Shown: positions 5,733-12,357 of the stretch, piece after piece
How the letters are laid out: every line of letters begins with the position of its first letter
Numbering within the stretch: position 1 is the stretch's first letter
Assembly: GCA_022447405.1 (NCBI GenBank)
Contig: JAKVCE010000023.1
Span: 2,578 to 14,934 of the forward strand
DNA from: Planctomycetota bacterium
GTDB taxonomy: Bacteria; Planctomycetota; UBA1135; GCA-002686595
Length of the DNA: 12,357 nt
Direction: 5' to 3'
The notes under the pieces: model-generated
What the model was told of the DNA's origin: nothing
Database searches by the model: none
Seen by the model: the letters and a program-made list of their open reading frames with translations, nothing else
Made by a program: the position numbers and the translations under genes

Positions 5733-8700
5733 ATGAGCCAAAAAGAAGAGACCGGTAGAGAGCAGGTGGAGGCGCCGTGGACGCTCGATTCCAGCGCTCC
5801 CGTCTTCGCCGCCATCTGGTCTACGGGACCGGACCCCACGACCGACGGTGCGCTCAGGCTCCAAGCCATGCGGCGCAATGCGGACGGGACCTGGGAGCGC
5901 TTCGACCGCTACGCCGACCCCTTCCCGGATCGCTCGAGCTCGCTCTCCGCGGCAGGCCGCCGCGCCATCCGTGAGTTCGGCGTACGCACGGAGGACCTCG
6001 AGGGACAGCCGCCCGCTTCAGAGCTCATGTCAGCCTTCCTCGAGTTCATCGCAGAGGACACGGTCGTCGTCGCGGACCGCGCCGATTTTGAGGCCTGGGC
6101 TGCGCACCTCTCCGGTGACCCGGACTGCTCGCTCAAAGTCGTAGGGATCTCTGACACCGCTGCGCTGCTCTTGCCCGGCCGCCTCGCGAACCGACGCGCC
6201 GAGCTCGTGCACGACCTCCTCCCGCCCCAAGCGGGAGAGCGCGCCTCCGCCCGGGCTGTCCTCCCTGAAGACGTCCAAGCAGCCCTCGTCGAGCTCTTGC
6301 GCCGCTACTTCGCGTGCGCAGAGGGCGTCTTGGCGATCGCCGCCCATGGCTACGCCCGCGCCTGGGCCAAGCTCGCGGCGAGCGATCCCGAGGCAGCGCA
6401 GTGCCTCGCCCGCACCCTGAGCCTCGTCGAGCGGCCGAGCCTGTACGCAGAGAGCGCGGCGGGCGACCTGCCCCTCGGAGAGGACTTGCCCTCAGGCGCC
6501 TTGAGCCGCGCCCTCTCGCTAGACATCGACTGGGATGACCTCGCCCACATGCTCGAGCCCCGCTGGGCTGCTGAGGGCGACGCCTGGATGAAGCACAAGC
6601 CGCTCCCGCCGAAGCCCCTGGGCGAGCTCCCCGTCCCACCTGAGGACATGGAGCGCATCGACGACATCTTCCAGGTCCACCTCTCAGCGATCTTCGGTGT
6701 CGAGCCAGACGAGGGCTACCGGCCAGCGCAGCACGAGGTCGCGCGGCAGGTCGCCAGCACCCTCGGGGTGGAGCGCGGTGAAGAGGGCGGGCCGGCCGAG
6801 CTCCTCCTCGTCCACGCACCCACGGGGACAGGCAAGACCATCGCCTACCTCGTCCCGCTCCTCTTGTGGTCCGAGCGCCACGCGATGCGCGCAGCGGTCG
6901 CGACCTACACCCGCGCCCTCCAAGAGCAGGCCTTCGACTCCGACGTCCCGCGCGCCCTCGCCGCGCTGCGCCGCAGCGGCATCGAGGCTGACCTCCGCGT
7001 GGCGCTCCTCAAGGGTCGAGAGAACTATGTCTGCTGGCGCTCCGCCCGACTGCAGAGCCCCTCCGAAGACGCGGACGGCGAAGAGTGGCTCGCGTGGACG
7101 CGCTTCCTGCTCTTCTCGGCGGTGGACAACGAGGGCGACCTCGACCGCCTCCCGCAGACAGCCCCCTTGCCCATCTCGCGCAAGCGGGAGTGGCGGAGAG
7201 CAGACCGCTCCTTGCGCGATCGGGCCCGCGCGCGCTCTGGCTGCTGCCGCTTCAAGGAGGACCGCCGCACCTGCGCGTCGCACGTCGCCCGCACCCGCGC
7301 TGAGCGCAGCCACGTCGTGATCACCAACCAGGCCTTCGCCCTCACGAACCCCAACTTCGCCGCCCACCTCGTCTTTGATGAGTGCGAGCACCTCCACGAC
7401 CAAGCCGACTCTGTCTTTGGCCACGGGGTCACCCTGCGCGGGCTCGAGCGCCTCTTCGAGCGCCTCTCCAGCGCGAGCGGCAGCCGCGGCGTCTTCGACC
7501 GCGCAGCGCGGATGGCGCGGGCGGGCTCCAAGGCCCGCAAGACAGCGGCCCAAGGCGTCGGTGAGGTCGCCGACGCGCGCGCGCTCCTCTTGCTGCTCAC
7601 CCGCGCCGTCCAGACCTTCTTGGAGTGGAAGACCGAAGCAGAGCGTGAGCGGGAAGAGCGCGACTGCCACTCCCTGATGCGGGAGTTTGTAAACGACGGC
7701 GACGCGGCGGGTCTCATCAGGGCGCGCGACGGGATGAACAACGGGCTCTCTGCGATCGAGAGCACCATCTGCGAGCTCTCTGAGCACCTCGACGGAGTCG
7801 CCGGAGCCAAGTCCGCGCGCCTGCGCCGCAGGCTGGACCTCTTGCGGGTGGACATCGTCGACGTCCGCGGCGCGGTCGCGGCCTGGATCCCCACGACAGA
7901 CGGGACCCCCAACTTCCACGACGCGCGCTTCTATGACGCGGCGGAGGCCAGCAACGGCGACGTCGAGCTCGCCGCGCGCGTGCTGCTCCCGAACGAGCTC
8001 CTCGGCGCGCAGTACTACCCCAGCCTCGCCACCGCTGTCTTCGTCTCTGCCACCACTTGGCTGAAGGGCGGCTTCGACTGCGCGCGCTACTACCTCGGCC
8101 TCGACCACGCGGAGTCCACCTCTGACGAGGAGACGAGCGCGCCGCTCGCCCGCGTCCACACGCACCGCTCTCCTGAGGCCTTCGACTACGAGCGCGTCCT
8201 CGTCTGCGCCCCCAAGGACGTCCCGAACCCGCGAGACCTCGCGGCGCACCTCTCCCACGTCCGCCGCTACATCGCCTACCTCGGCGAGCGCACCCGCGGC
8301 AGGATCCTCGCGCTCTTCACCAACGCTGAGCACGTGCGGAAGGTGGGCGCGGAGCTCGAGGGCTTCTTCCGCGCTCGCGCCATCCCGCTCTGGTACCAGG
8401 GGATGGAGGGCGTCGGGAAGGAGGAGCTCTCCGAGCTCTTCCGTCGCACCACGGACTCTGTGCTCCTAGGCGTGGACACCTTCTGGTACGGCGCAGACTT
8501 CCCCGGTGAGACCCTCGAGCACCTCGTCATCACGAAGCTCCCCTTCGGAGTCCCGGACCGCTACCACCACGCCCAGTGCGCCGCGCTCTCTCAAGGCGAG
8601 CAGTGGAAGAGGATCTATCTGCCGCGCGCGCTCTCCAAGTTCCGCCAAGGCTTCGGTCGCCTGATGCGTCGCGAGAGTGACCGCGGCGTGGTCCACATCC

Positions 8701-9032
8701 TCGACCCGCGCATCCTCAACCCTCGTCAGCGGATCTTCCAGAAGGAGCTCCCGATCCACAACGAGTTCACCGACGCTGACCCCGACGGCCTCGCGCGCTT
8801 CATCCGCGCAGACACGGACCGCTGCCTGCGCGAGAGCCTCGCCCACATGGAGCTCTTGGCGGACGTCGAGCGCCGCGGCCAGGGCCTCTCCTTCTCAGAA
8901 TTCCAGCCCGTCGCCGAAGAGCCGAGCGACCTGATCGTCCCCTTCCAAGCTGAGCTCTCTCCCTCTGACGACGACTCCGCGTCCTGGTCGGAGGAGGTCC
9001 TGCCCTGGGCGCACGAGGAGCCCAACTCATGA
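5733..9032 (+). CDS. DinG/XPD-family ATP-dependent DNA helicase with degenerate N-terminal exonuclease-like domain
   Basis: This large (1099-residue) superfamily 2 helicase resembles DinG, whose members are 5'-3' iron-sulfur helicases acting on forked or damaged DNA. Residues 24-190 have the layout of a DnaQ-type 3'-5' exonuclease, as in DinG proteins that carry one. Its catalytic acids look lost, however: the DxE position reads A27-I28-W29 and the later FD reads F119-E120. The helicase core has Walker A APTGTGKT (362-369), motif II DECE (549-552) instead of DEAH, motif III SAT (772-774), motif V around GVDTFWYG (913-920), and motif VI QGFGRLMRR (972-980) with the arginines kept. C434, C504, C505 and C514 are the candidate iron-sulfur ligands, but C504/C505 are adjacent, unlike the usual C-x4-C-x5-C. 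Residues 555-765 would be the arch insertion. The start has a purine-rich ribosome site. The stop overlaps prmA by 4 bases. The helicase call is firm; DinG orthology is less so. Confidence 0.88.
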   Translation: MSQKEETGREQVEAPWTLDSSAPVFAAIWSTGPDPTTDGALRLQAMRRNADGTWERFDRYADPFPDRSSSLSAAGRRAIREFGVRTEDLEGQPPASELMSAFLEFIAEDTVVVADRADFEAWAAHLSGDPDCSLKVVGISDTAALLLPGRLANRRAELVHDLLPPQAGERASARAVLPEDVQAALVELLRRYFACAEGVLAIAAHGYARAWAKLAASDPEAAQCLARTLSLVERPSLYAESAAGDLPLGEDLPSGALSRALSLDIDWDDLAHMLEPRWAAEGDAWMKHKPLPPKPLGELPVPPEDMERIDDIFQVHLSAIFGVEPDEGYRPAQHEVARQVASTLGVERGEEGGPAELLLVHAPTGTGKTIAYLVPLLLWSERHAMRAAVATYTRALQEQAFDSDVPRALAALRRSGIEADLRVALLKGRENYVCWRSARLQSPSEDADGEEWLAWTRFLLFSAVDNEGDLDRLPQTAPLPISRKREWRRADRSLRDRARARSGCCRFKEDRRTCASHVARTRAERSHVVITNQAFALTNPNFAAHLVFDECEHLHDQADSVFGHGVTLRGLERLFERLSSASGSRGVFDRAARMARAGSKARKTAAQGVGEVADARALLLLLTRAVQTFLEWKTEAEREREERDCHSLMREFVNDGDAAGLIRARDGMNNGLSAIESTICELSEHLDGVAGAKSARLRRRLDLLRVDIVDVRGAVAAWIPTTDGTPNFHDARFYDAAEASNGDVELAARVLLPNELLGAQYYPSLATAVFVSATTWLKGGFDCARYYLGLDHAESTSDEETSAPLARVHTHRSPEAFDYERVLVCAPKDVPNPRDLAAHLSHVRRYIAYLGERTRGRILALFTNAEHVRKVGAELEGFFRARAIPLWYQGMEGVGKEELSELFRRTTDSVLLGVDTFWYGADFPGETLEHLVITKLPFGVPDRYHHAQCAALSQGEQWKRIYLPRALSKFRQGFGRLMRRESDRGVVHILDPRILNPRQRIFQKELPIHNEFTDADPDGLARFIRADTDRCLRESLAHMELLADVERRGQGLSFSEFQPVAEEPSDLIVPFQAELSPSDDDSASWSEEVLPWAHEEPNS

Positions 9033-9931
9033 GCGTTGAGGCCTGGGTCGAGGTGCGCGCGCTCGTGCCGCGCGGCTGGGAGGAGCTGGTCGCAGGGATC
9101 CTGAGCGACGCCGGCTGCCAAGGGGCGCGGGAGGGCTCGAGCGCGCCGAACCCCGCGCCGCTCCCCGAGGGCATGTCGCTGGTGCGCTCTCACTATTCGG
9201 CTCGGGCTGACTCAGCAGAGCGGCGCGAGGAGCTCGAAGCAAAGGCCGCCGCCTTGGGAGAGATCGATGAGGAGCTCCAGCGCGTCGAGCTCTCCTTCCG
9301 CGAGCTCCCGCCTGAGGACTACGCGAAGAGCTGGAAGAAGGTCTGGCGCCCGTTCCGCTGCGGCAAGCTGGCCGTCGTCGCGCCTTGGACCGAGGCCGCG
9401 CTGCGGCCTGGTGACGTGCGCATGGAGCTCGAGCCCGGCGGCGTCTTCGGCACGGGGCGGCACGCCACGACCCGCATGATCCTCTCCTCCCTCCAGGAGC
9501 GCCTGAGGGGCGGCGAGCGCGTCCTCGACTGCGGCTCAGGGACTGGGATCCTCGCGGTCGCAGCGCGCCTCTTCGGCGCCAGAGAGGCCGCTGGCTTCGA
9601 CATCGACGAGGGCTCGGCTGCGGTCGCGACCGACCTCGCGGAGCGGAACGGTGTGGGCGCGGGAGTGACCTTCCTCGAAGGCGACTTCAGCTGCCTGAGC
9701 GAGCTCTCCCCTCCCTACGAGGTCGTCCTGGCCAACCTCTACTCGGACCTCCTCATCTCCCATGCCGAGGAGCTCGAGGCAGCCCTCGCCCCAGGCGGCT
9801 GGCTGTGCGTCTCAGGCCTGAACGCGAGCCGCGAGGAGGCCGTCACGGAGGCCATGAGGGGTGTGGGGCTCAGCGTCACCGACCGCCGCGCCCGCGGGGT
9901 CTGGCGCTGCCTCATCCTGGAGCGTCGCTGA
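9029..9931 (+). CDS. prmA: Ribosomal protein L11 methyltransferase
   Basis: This SAM-dependent enzyme methylates the N-terminal amine and lysine side chains of ribosomal protein L11 in the cytoplasm. It has 300 residues, the usual PrmA length. The N-terminal substrate-recognition domain (about 1-95) is followed by the family linker SWKKVWRPFRCG (101-112). The methyltransferase domain has FGTGRHATT (140-148; commonly FGTGTHxTT), SAM motif I DCGSGTGIL (167-175), the acidic motif DID (191-193) and LANLYSD (234-240) at the catalytic-motif position. The start is an ATGA overlap with the helicase stop, and GAGGAG (9015-9020) lies 8 bases before the ATG, the clearest Shine-Dalgarno in the window. 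It is therefore probably translated by coupling with the helicase. No L11 gene is nearby. Confidence 0.93.
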   Translation: MSVEAWVEVRALVPRGWEELVAGILSDAGCQGAREGSSAPNPAPLPEGMSLVRSHYSARADSAERREELEAKAAALGEIDEELQRVELSFRELPPEDYAKSWKKVWRPFRCGKLAVVAPWTEAALRPGDVRMELEPGGVFGTGRHATTRMILSSLQERLRGGERVLDCGSGTGILAVAARLFGAREAAGFDIDEGSAAVATDLAERNGVGAGVTFLEGDFSCLSELSPPYEVVLANLYSDLLISHAEELEAALAPGGWLCVSGLNASREEAVTEAMRGVGLSVTDRRARGVWRCLILERR

Positions 9932-9965
9932 ACCGGCGGCCTCGGCGGGGTACTCTTCCCCTGCC

Positions 9966-11150
9966 TTGAAAGCCCTCTTCCTCTCTCAGCGGGTCCCCTT
10001 CCCGCCCGATCGCGGTGACAAGATCACCTCTTGGCACATGGTGGAGCGTCTCTCGCGCAGCCACGAGGTCACGATCGTCGCCTTCAGCCACGACCAGGCG
10101 GACCAGGACGGCGCGGAGGCGCTGCGCGCCAAGGGCTTCGAGGTCGTGACCATCGAACATGACGAGCGCGCGAAGAAGCTCGCCGCGCTCCCGCTCCTCT
10201 TGGGCAAGGAGCCCCTGACCCTTGGCGTCTACGGCTCGAAGGAGCTCCAGGCAGAGGTGGACCGGCGCGTCCCGGAGACAGACTTCGCCGTCGCCTTCTC
10301 CTCATCGATGGGCGCCTTCCTGCTCCCCCACCCCGGACTCCCGAAGCTCGTCTTCATGGGCGAGCTCGACAGCGACAAGTGGCGGCAGTACTCGGAGGTG
10401 AAGCCCTTCCCCATGAGCTGGGTGTACAAGCGCGAGGCGCGCACGCTCTTCGCCTTCGAGAAGGAGCTCGCCGCTGCCTCCGAGGAGACCGTCCTCGTCA
10501 CGCCGCTCGAGCAGAAAATCTTCGAGCGCGAGATCCCTGGCCCGGCCAACTGCGTGATCCGCAACGGCGTCGACCTCGAGCACTTCCACCCCGCGCCTGA
10601 TCGCGCCGAGCCCGGCCACCTCGTCTTCACCGGCGTCATGGACTACTTCCCCAACTCCGAGGGCTGCGAGTGGTTCGTGAAGGAGGTGCTGCCCCTCATC
10701 CACCAGCGCCACCCCGACGCGCGCCTCTCCATCGTGGGCGCGCGCCCCACCCCGGAGGTGGAGGCCCTCGCGTCCTCCCCCCACGTGACGGTCACAGGCC
10801 GCGTGGACTCCACGGCGGAGTGGCTGCAGCGCGCTGCGGTCGCCGTCTGCCCCCTGCACATCGCCCGCGGCGTCCAGAACAAGGTCTTGGAGGCGATGGC
10901 CTGCGGCCTCGGCGTCGTCGCCACCACGCCCGCCTCCCAGGGGATCGAGGCCGTCTCCGGAGATCACTTCCTCCTCGCCGACGAGGCCACCACTTTTGCC
11001 ACTGAGGTCGCTAACCTGCTCGACTCCCCCGAGCGCGCCAGCGAGCTCGGACAGGCTGCGCGACAGCTCATGGAGGCGACGCGCTCTTGGGAGACGAACT
11101 ACGAGGAGCTGGACCGCGCCATCGAGCGCATCACGAGAGACAAGAGATGA
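9966..11150 (+). CDS. Glycosyltransferase, GT4-type, of the PEP-CTERM/EpsH-associated sugar transferase group
   Basis: This is a probable cytoplasmic GT-B glycosyltransferase of 394 residues that adds a sugar to a lipid-linked or polysaccharide acceptor. The N-terminal Rossmann half begins ALFLSQRVPFPPDRGDKI (3-20), the characteristic opening of this group. RNGVDLEHF (199-207) and FTGVMDYFPNSEG (221-233) lead into the C-terminal half. There the donor-binding segment IARGVQNKVLEAMACG (299-314) keeps the second glutamate of the GT4 EX7E motif (E309) but has R301 in place of the first. That ARGxQNKVLEAMA form is typical of sugar transferases found near PEP-CTERM/EpsH exopolysaccharide loci. I chose TTG at 9966. 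The upstream ATG at 9861 would add 35 Ala/Ser-rich residues inside prmA that match nothing in the family. It lies 34 bases after prmA and overlaps the next gene by 4 bases. Acceptor and sugar are unknown. Confidence 0.87.
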   Translation: MKALFLSQRVPFPPDRGDKITSWHMVERLSRSHEVTIVAFSHDQADQDGAEALRAKGFEVVTIEHDERAKKLAALPLLLGKEPLTLGVYGSKELQAEVDRRVPETDFAVAFSSSMGAFLLPHPGLPKLVFMGELDSDKWRQYSEVKPFPMSWVYKREARTLFAFEKELAAASEETVLVTPLEQKIFEREIPGPANCVIRNGVDLEHFHPAPDRAEPGHLVFTGVMDYFPNSEGCEWFVKEVLPLIHQRHPDARLSIVGARPTPEVEALASSPHVTVTGRVDSTAEWLQRAAVAVCPLHIARGVQNKVLEAMACGLGVVATTPASQGIEAVSGDHFLLADEATTFATEVANLLDSPERASELGQAARQLMEATRSWETNYEELDRAIERITRDKR

Positions 11151-11830
11151 CGAACCCCGCAGCAGAAGTCTTCGACCAGTGGGCCCGCGAGGGCAAGGAC
11201 GCTGGCATGGAGAAGGGACACTCCGACGTCGTGGCCCAGGTCATGGAGACCATGGAGGTCAGGCCTGGTGACCAGATCTTGGACCTGGGCTGCGGCAACG
11301 GCTGGGCGACCCGCCTCTTGGCCCAGAAGGCGCCTGGCGCGCAAGCCATCGGCGTCGACGCCTCCGCAGAGATGATCGCGAAGGCCGAGGAGCTGCACTC
11401 CTTCACGATCCGCGCACGCTACGAGCGGAGCGTGTTCGAGGAGCTCGACTTCCCCGACGGCAAGTTCCATCGCGTCTTCAGCATGGAGGCCCTCTATTAC
11501 TCTGCCAACCCCGCGAAGGTCATCGCAGAGATGCATCGTCTCCTCTCTGAAGGTGGCACCGCCGACATCGTCATCGACTGCTACGAGGAGCGCGCCGCGA
11601 CCCACCACTGGGGAGGCTCTCTGGGCCTCACCCTGCAGGTCCTCTCCGAGTCCACCTGGGCCCAGCTCTTCACGGACGCTGGCTTCTCCGAGGTGAAGAC
11701 GAGCCGCGTCGTCGACACCCGCGGCCCCGGTGATGAGGCCGACTTCACGCCCAGCGACACCTACCCCGACTTCGCAGCCAGGTCAGCCTTCTTCGAAGAG
11801 GGCTCCCTCTGGATCCACGCCGTGCGCTGA
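11147..11830 (+). CDS. Class I SAM-dependent methyltransferase, substrate unknown
   Basis: This 227-residue soluble methyltransferase belongs to the Methyltransf_11/25 type (the UbiE/small-molecule branch). Motif I is ILDLGCGNGWATR (44-56), the ribose-binding acid is D71 in GVDAS (69-73), and the central segment FSMEALYYSANP (111-122) matches the motif IV/post-I region. HRLLSEGG (130-137) is the usual helix-turn after it. The start at 11147 overlaps the glycosyltransferase stop as ATGA. An in-frame ATG at 11087 lies inside that gene and adds residues unlike the family. GAGAGA a few bases upstream may serve as a weak ribosome site. Translational coupling to the sugar transferase suggests it may methylate a sugar, lipid carrier or related small molecule, but this is inference from position only. 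Confidence 0.85.
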   Translation: MTNPAAEVFDQWAREGKDAGMEKGHSDVVAQVMETMEVRPGDQILDLGCGNGWATRLLAQKAPGAQAIGVDASAEMIAKAEELHSFTIRARYERSVFEELDFPDGKFHRVFSMEALYYSANPAKVIAEMHRLLSEGGTADIVIDCYEERAATHHWGGSLGLTLQVLSESTWAQLFTDAGFSEVKTSRVVDTRGPGDEADFTPSDTYPDFAARSAFFEEGSLWIHAVR

Positions 11831-11834
11831 GCGC

Positions 11835-12357
11835 TCAAGAGAGCCAGCCGTCGTAGAGCTCTGGCCTGCGGTCGCGCAGGAAGAGGGTCCGGGCGTGCGA
11901 CGCCTCGACCTCTTCATAGTCGAGGTCGCAGAAGAGGATGTGGTCCTCTCCGCCTGGCGCGCGGGCGATGACGCGGCCGTCTGGGGCGCAGACGAAGGAC
12001 TCTCCTGCGAAGGTCAGACACTCTTCTGCGCCGACGCGGTTCGCGAGGGCCGTGAAGTAGCCGTTCTGGAAGGAGGCGACGGAGAGCTCCGCCTCGTAGA
12101 GGCCCTCGGGCCACTCGCCCACAGCGCCCGCCTGCGGCACGCAGACGAGCTGTGCACCCGCCAGCGCGAGGGCGCGCATCACCTCGGGGTAGTGCCGGTC
12201 GTAGCAAATGGCGACGCCCACGCGGCCTGCTGCGGTCTCGTAGACCGGCAGGCCGAGATCGCCGGGCTCGTAGTAGCCCTGCTCATGGAAGCAGGCGTAC
12301 TCCGTGATGTGGATCATGCGCGTCTTGCCGAGGAGGCTCCCGTCCGCGTCGATGACG
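11835..12357 (-). CDS. Carbon-nitrogen hydrolase (nitrilase superfamily), partial
   Basis: This is the C-terminal 173 residues of a cytoplasmic amidase/nitrilase-type hydrolase. The N-terminal part, including the first catalytic glutamate, lies beyond the right edge. The reading frame stays open to the edge, and the 13 residues before the Met at 12317 (VIDADGSLLGKTR) match the family, so that Met is internal. The nucleophile is the cysteine in VGVAICYDRHYPE (residue 51 of the visible part). A second glutamate follows in WPEGLYEAE, and NRVG is conserved as in beta-ureidopropionase-like members. Oddly, the catalytic-lysine motif, normally YRKxH, reads TRMIH. The substrate cannot be told: N-carbamoyl amino compounds, omega-amides or simple amides are all possible. 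It converges on the methyltransferase with 4 bases between stops. Confidence 0.88.
   Translation of the reverse strand, partial: VIDADGSLLGKTRMIHITEYACFHEQGYYEPGDLGLPVYETAAGRVGVAICYDRHYPEVMRALALAGAQLVCVPQAGAVGEWPEGLYEAELSVASFQNGYFTALANRVGAEECLTFAGESFVCAPDGRVIARAPGGEDHILFCDLDYEEVEASHARTLFLRDRRPELYDGWLS

Noticed and set aside
6684..8333. 549-residue open frame antisense to the helicase
   Set aside because: Long stop-free antisense frames are common in GC-rich genes. The translation has no recognisable motifs and the sense strand carries a complete helicase.
9861..9965. Upstream ATG extending the glycosyltransferase by 35 residues into prmA
   Set aside because: The extension is low-complexity Ala/Ser, lies wholly in the prmA 3' end, and the family begins at the ALFLSQR segment. 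TTG at 9966 is preferred.
11087..11146. Upstream ATG extending the methyltransferase by 20 residues
   Set aside because: It lies within the glycosyltransferase and encodes family-unlike residues. The ATGA overlap start at 11147 fits better.

Overview
The window is GC-rich chromosomal DNA from a bacterium, about two thirds G+C by eye, with codons strongly biased to G/C in third position. It holds nine protein-coding genes, one of them cut by the right edge. There are no RNA genes, mobile elements, CRISPR arrays or phage genes, and no gap between genes exceeds about 230 bases. The lineage is uncertain. A eukaryote-like protein kinase, a leucine-type amino-acid dehydrogenase, a topoisomerase I with C-terminal repeats and a histone-like lysine tail, a sugar transferase of the type found beside PEP-CTERM/exosortase exopolysaccharide loci, and few strong Shine-Dalgarno sites would fit Planctomycetota. 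Myxococcota is a reasonable alternative. This placement is inference, not a database result.

Layout. From 214 to 1140 (+) is a Ser/Thr kinase-like protein, closed by a strong intrinsic terminator. Reading the other way are three minus-strand genes: a Rieske ferredoxin (5608-5270), DNA topoisomerase I (5043-2383) and leucine dehydrogenase (2253-1204). Each of the three has its own candidate promoter. Divergent from the Rieske gene is a plus-strand cluster: a large DinG/XPD-type helicase with an N-terminal exonuclease-like domain (5733-9032), the ribosomal protein L11 methyltransferase prmA (9029-9931), a glycosyltransferase (TTG start, 9966-11150) and a class I methyltransferase (11147-11830). 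Two of the three junctions are ATGA overlaps, so the four genes are probably one operon. The cluster converges, with a gap of only 4 bases, on a minus-strand carbon-nitrogen hydrolase that runs off the right edge (12357-11835).

How they work together. Most of the content is informational housekeeping: DNA topology, helicase activity and ribosome modification. Three metabolic or surface functions sit among them: branched-chain amino-acid deamination, polysaccharide assembly and amide/nitrile hydrolysis. I see no convincing new defence or mobile system.

The points most worth a second look are: the helicase exonuclease domain, which has lost its catalytic acidic residues; the helicase DECE box in place of DEAH; a kinase with a DPA motif in place of DFG; a Z-DNA-prone perfect palindrome just upstream of the topA promoter; and a nitrilase-family protein with Met where the catalytic Lys is expected.
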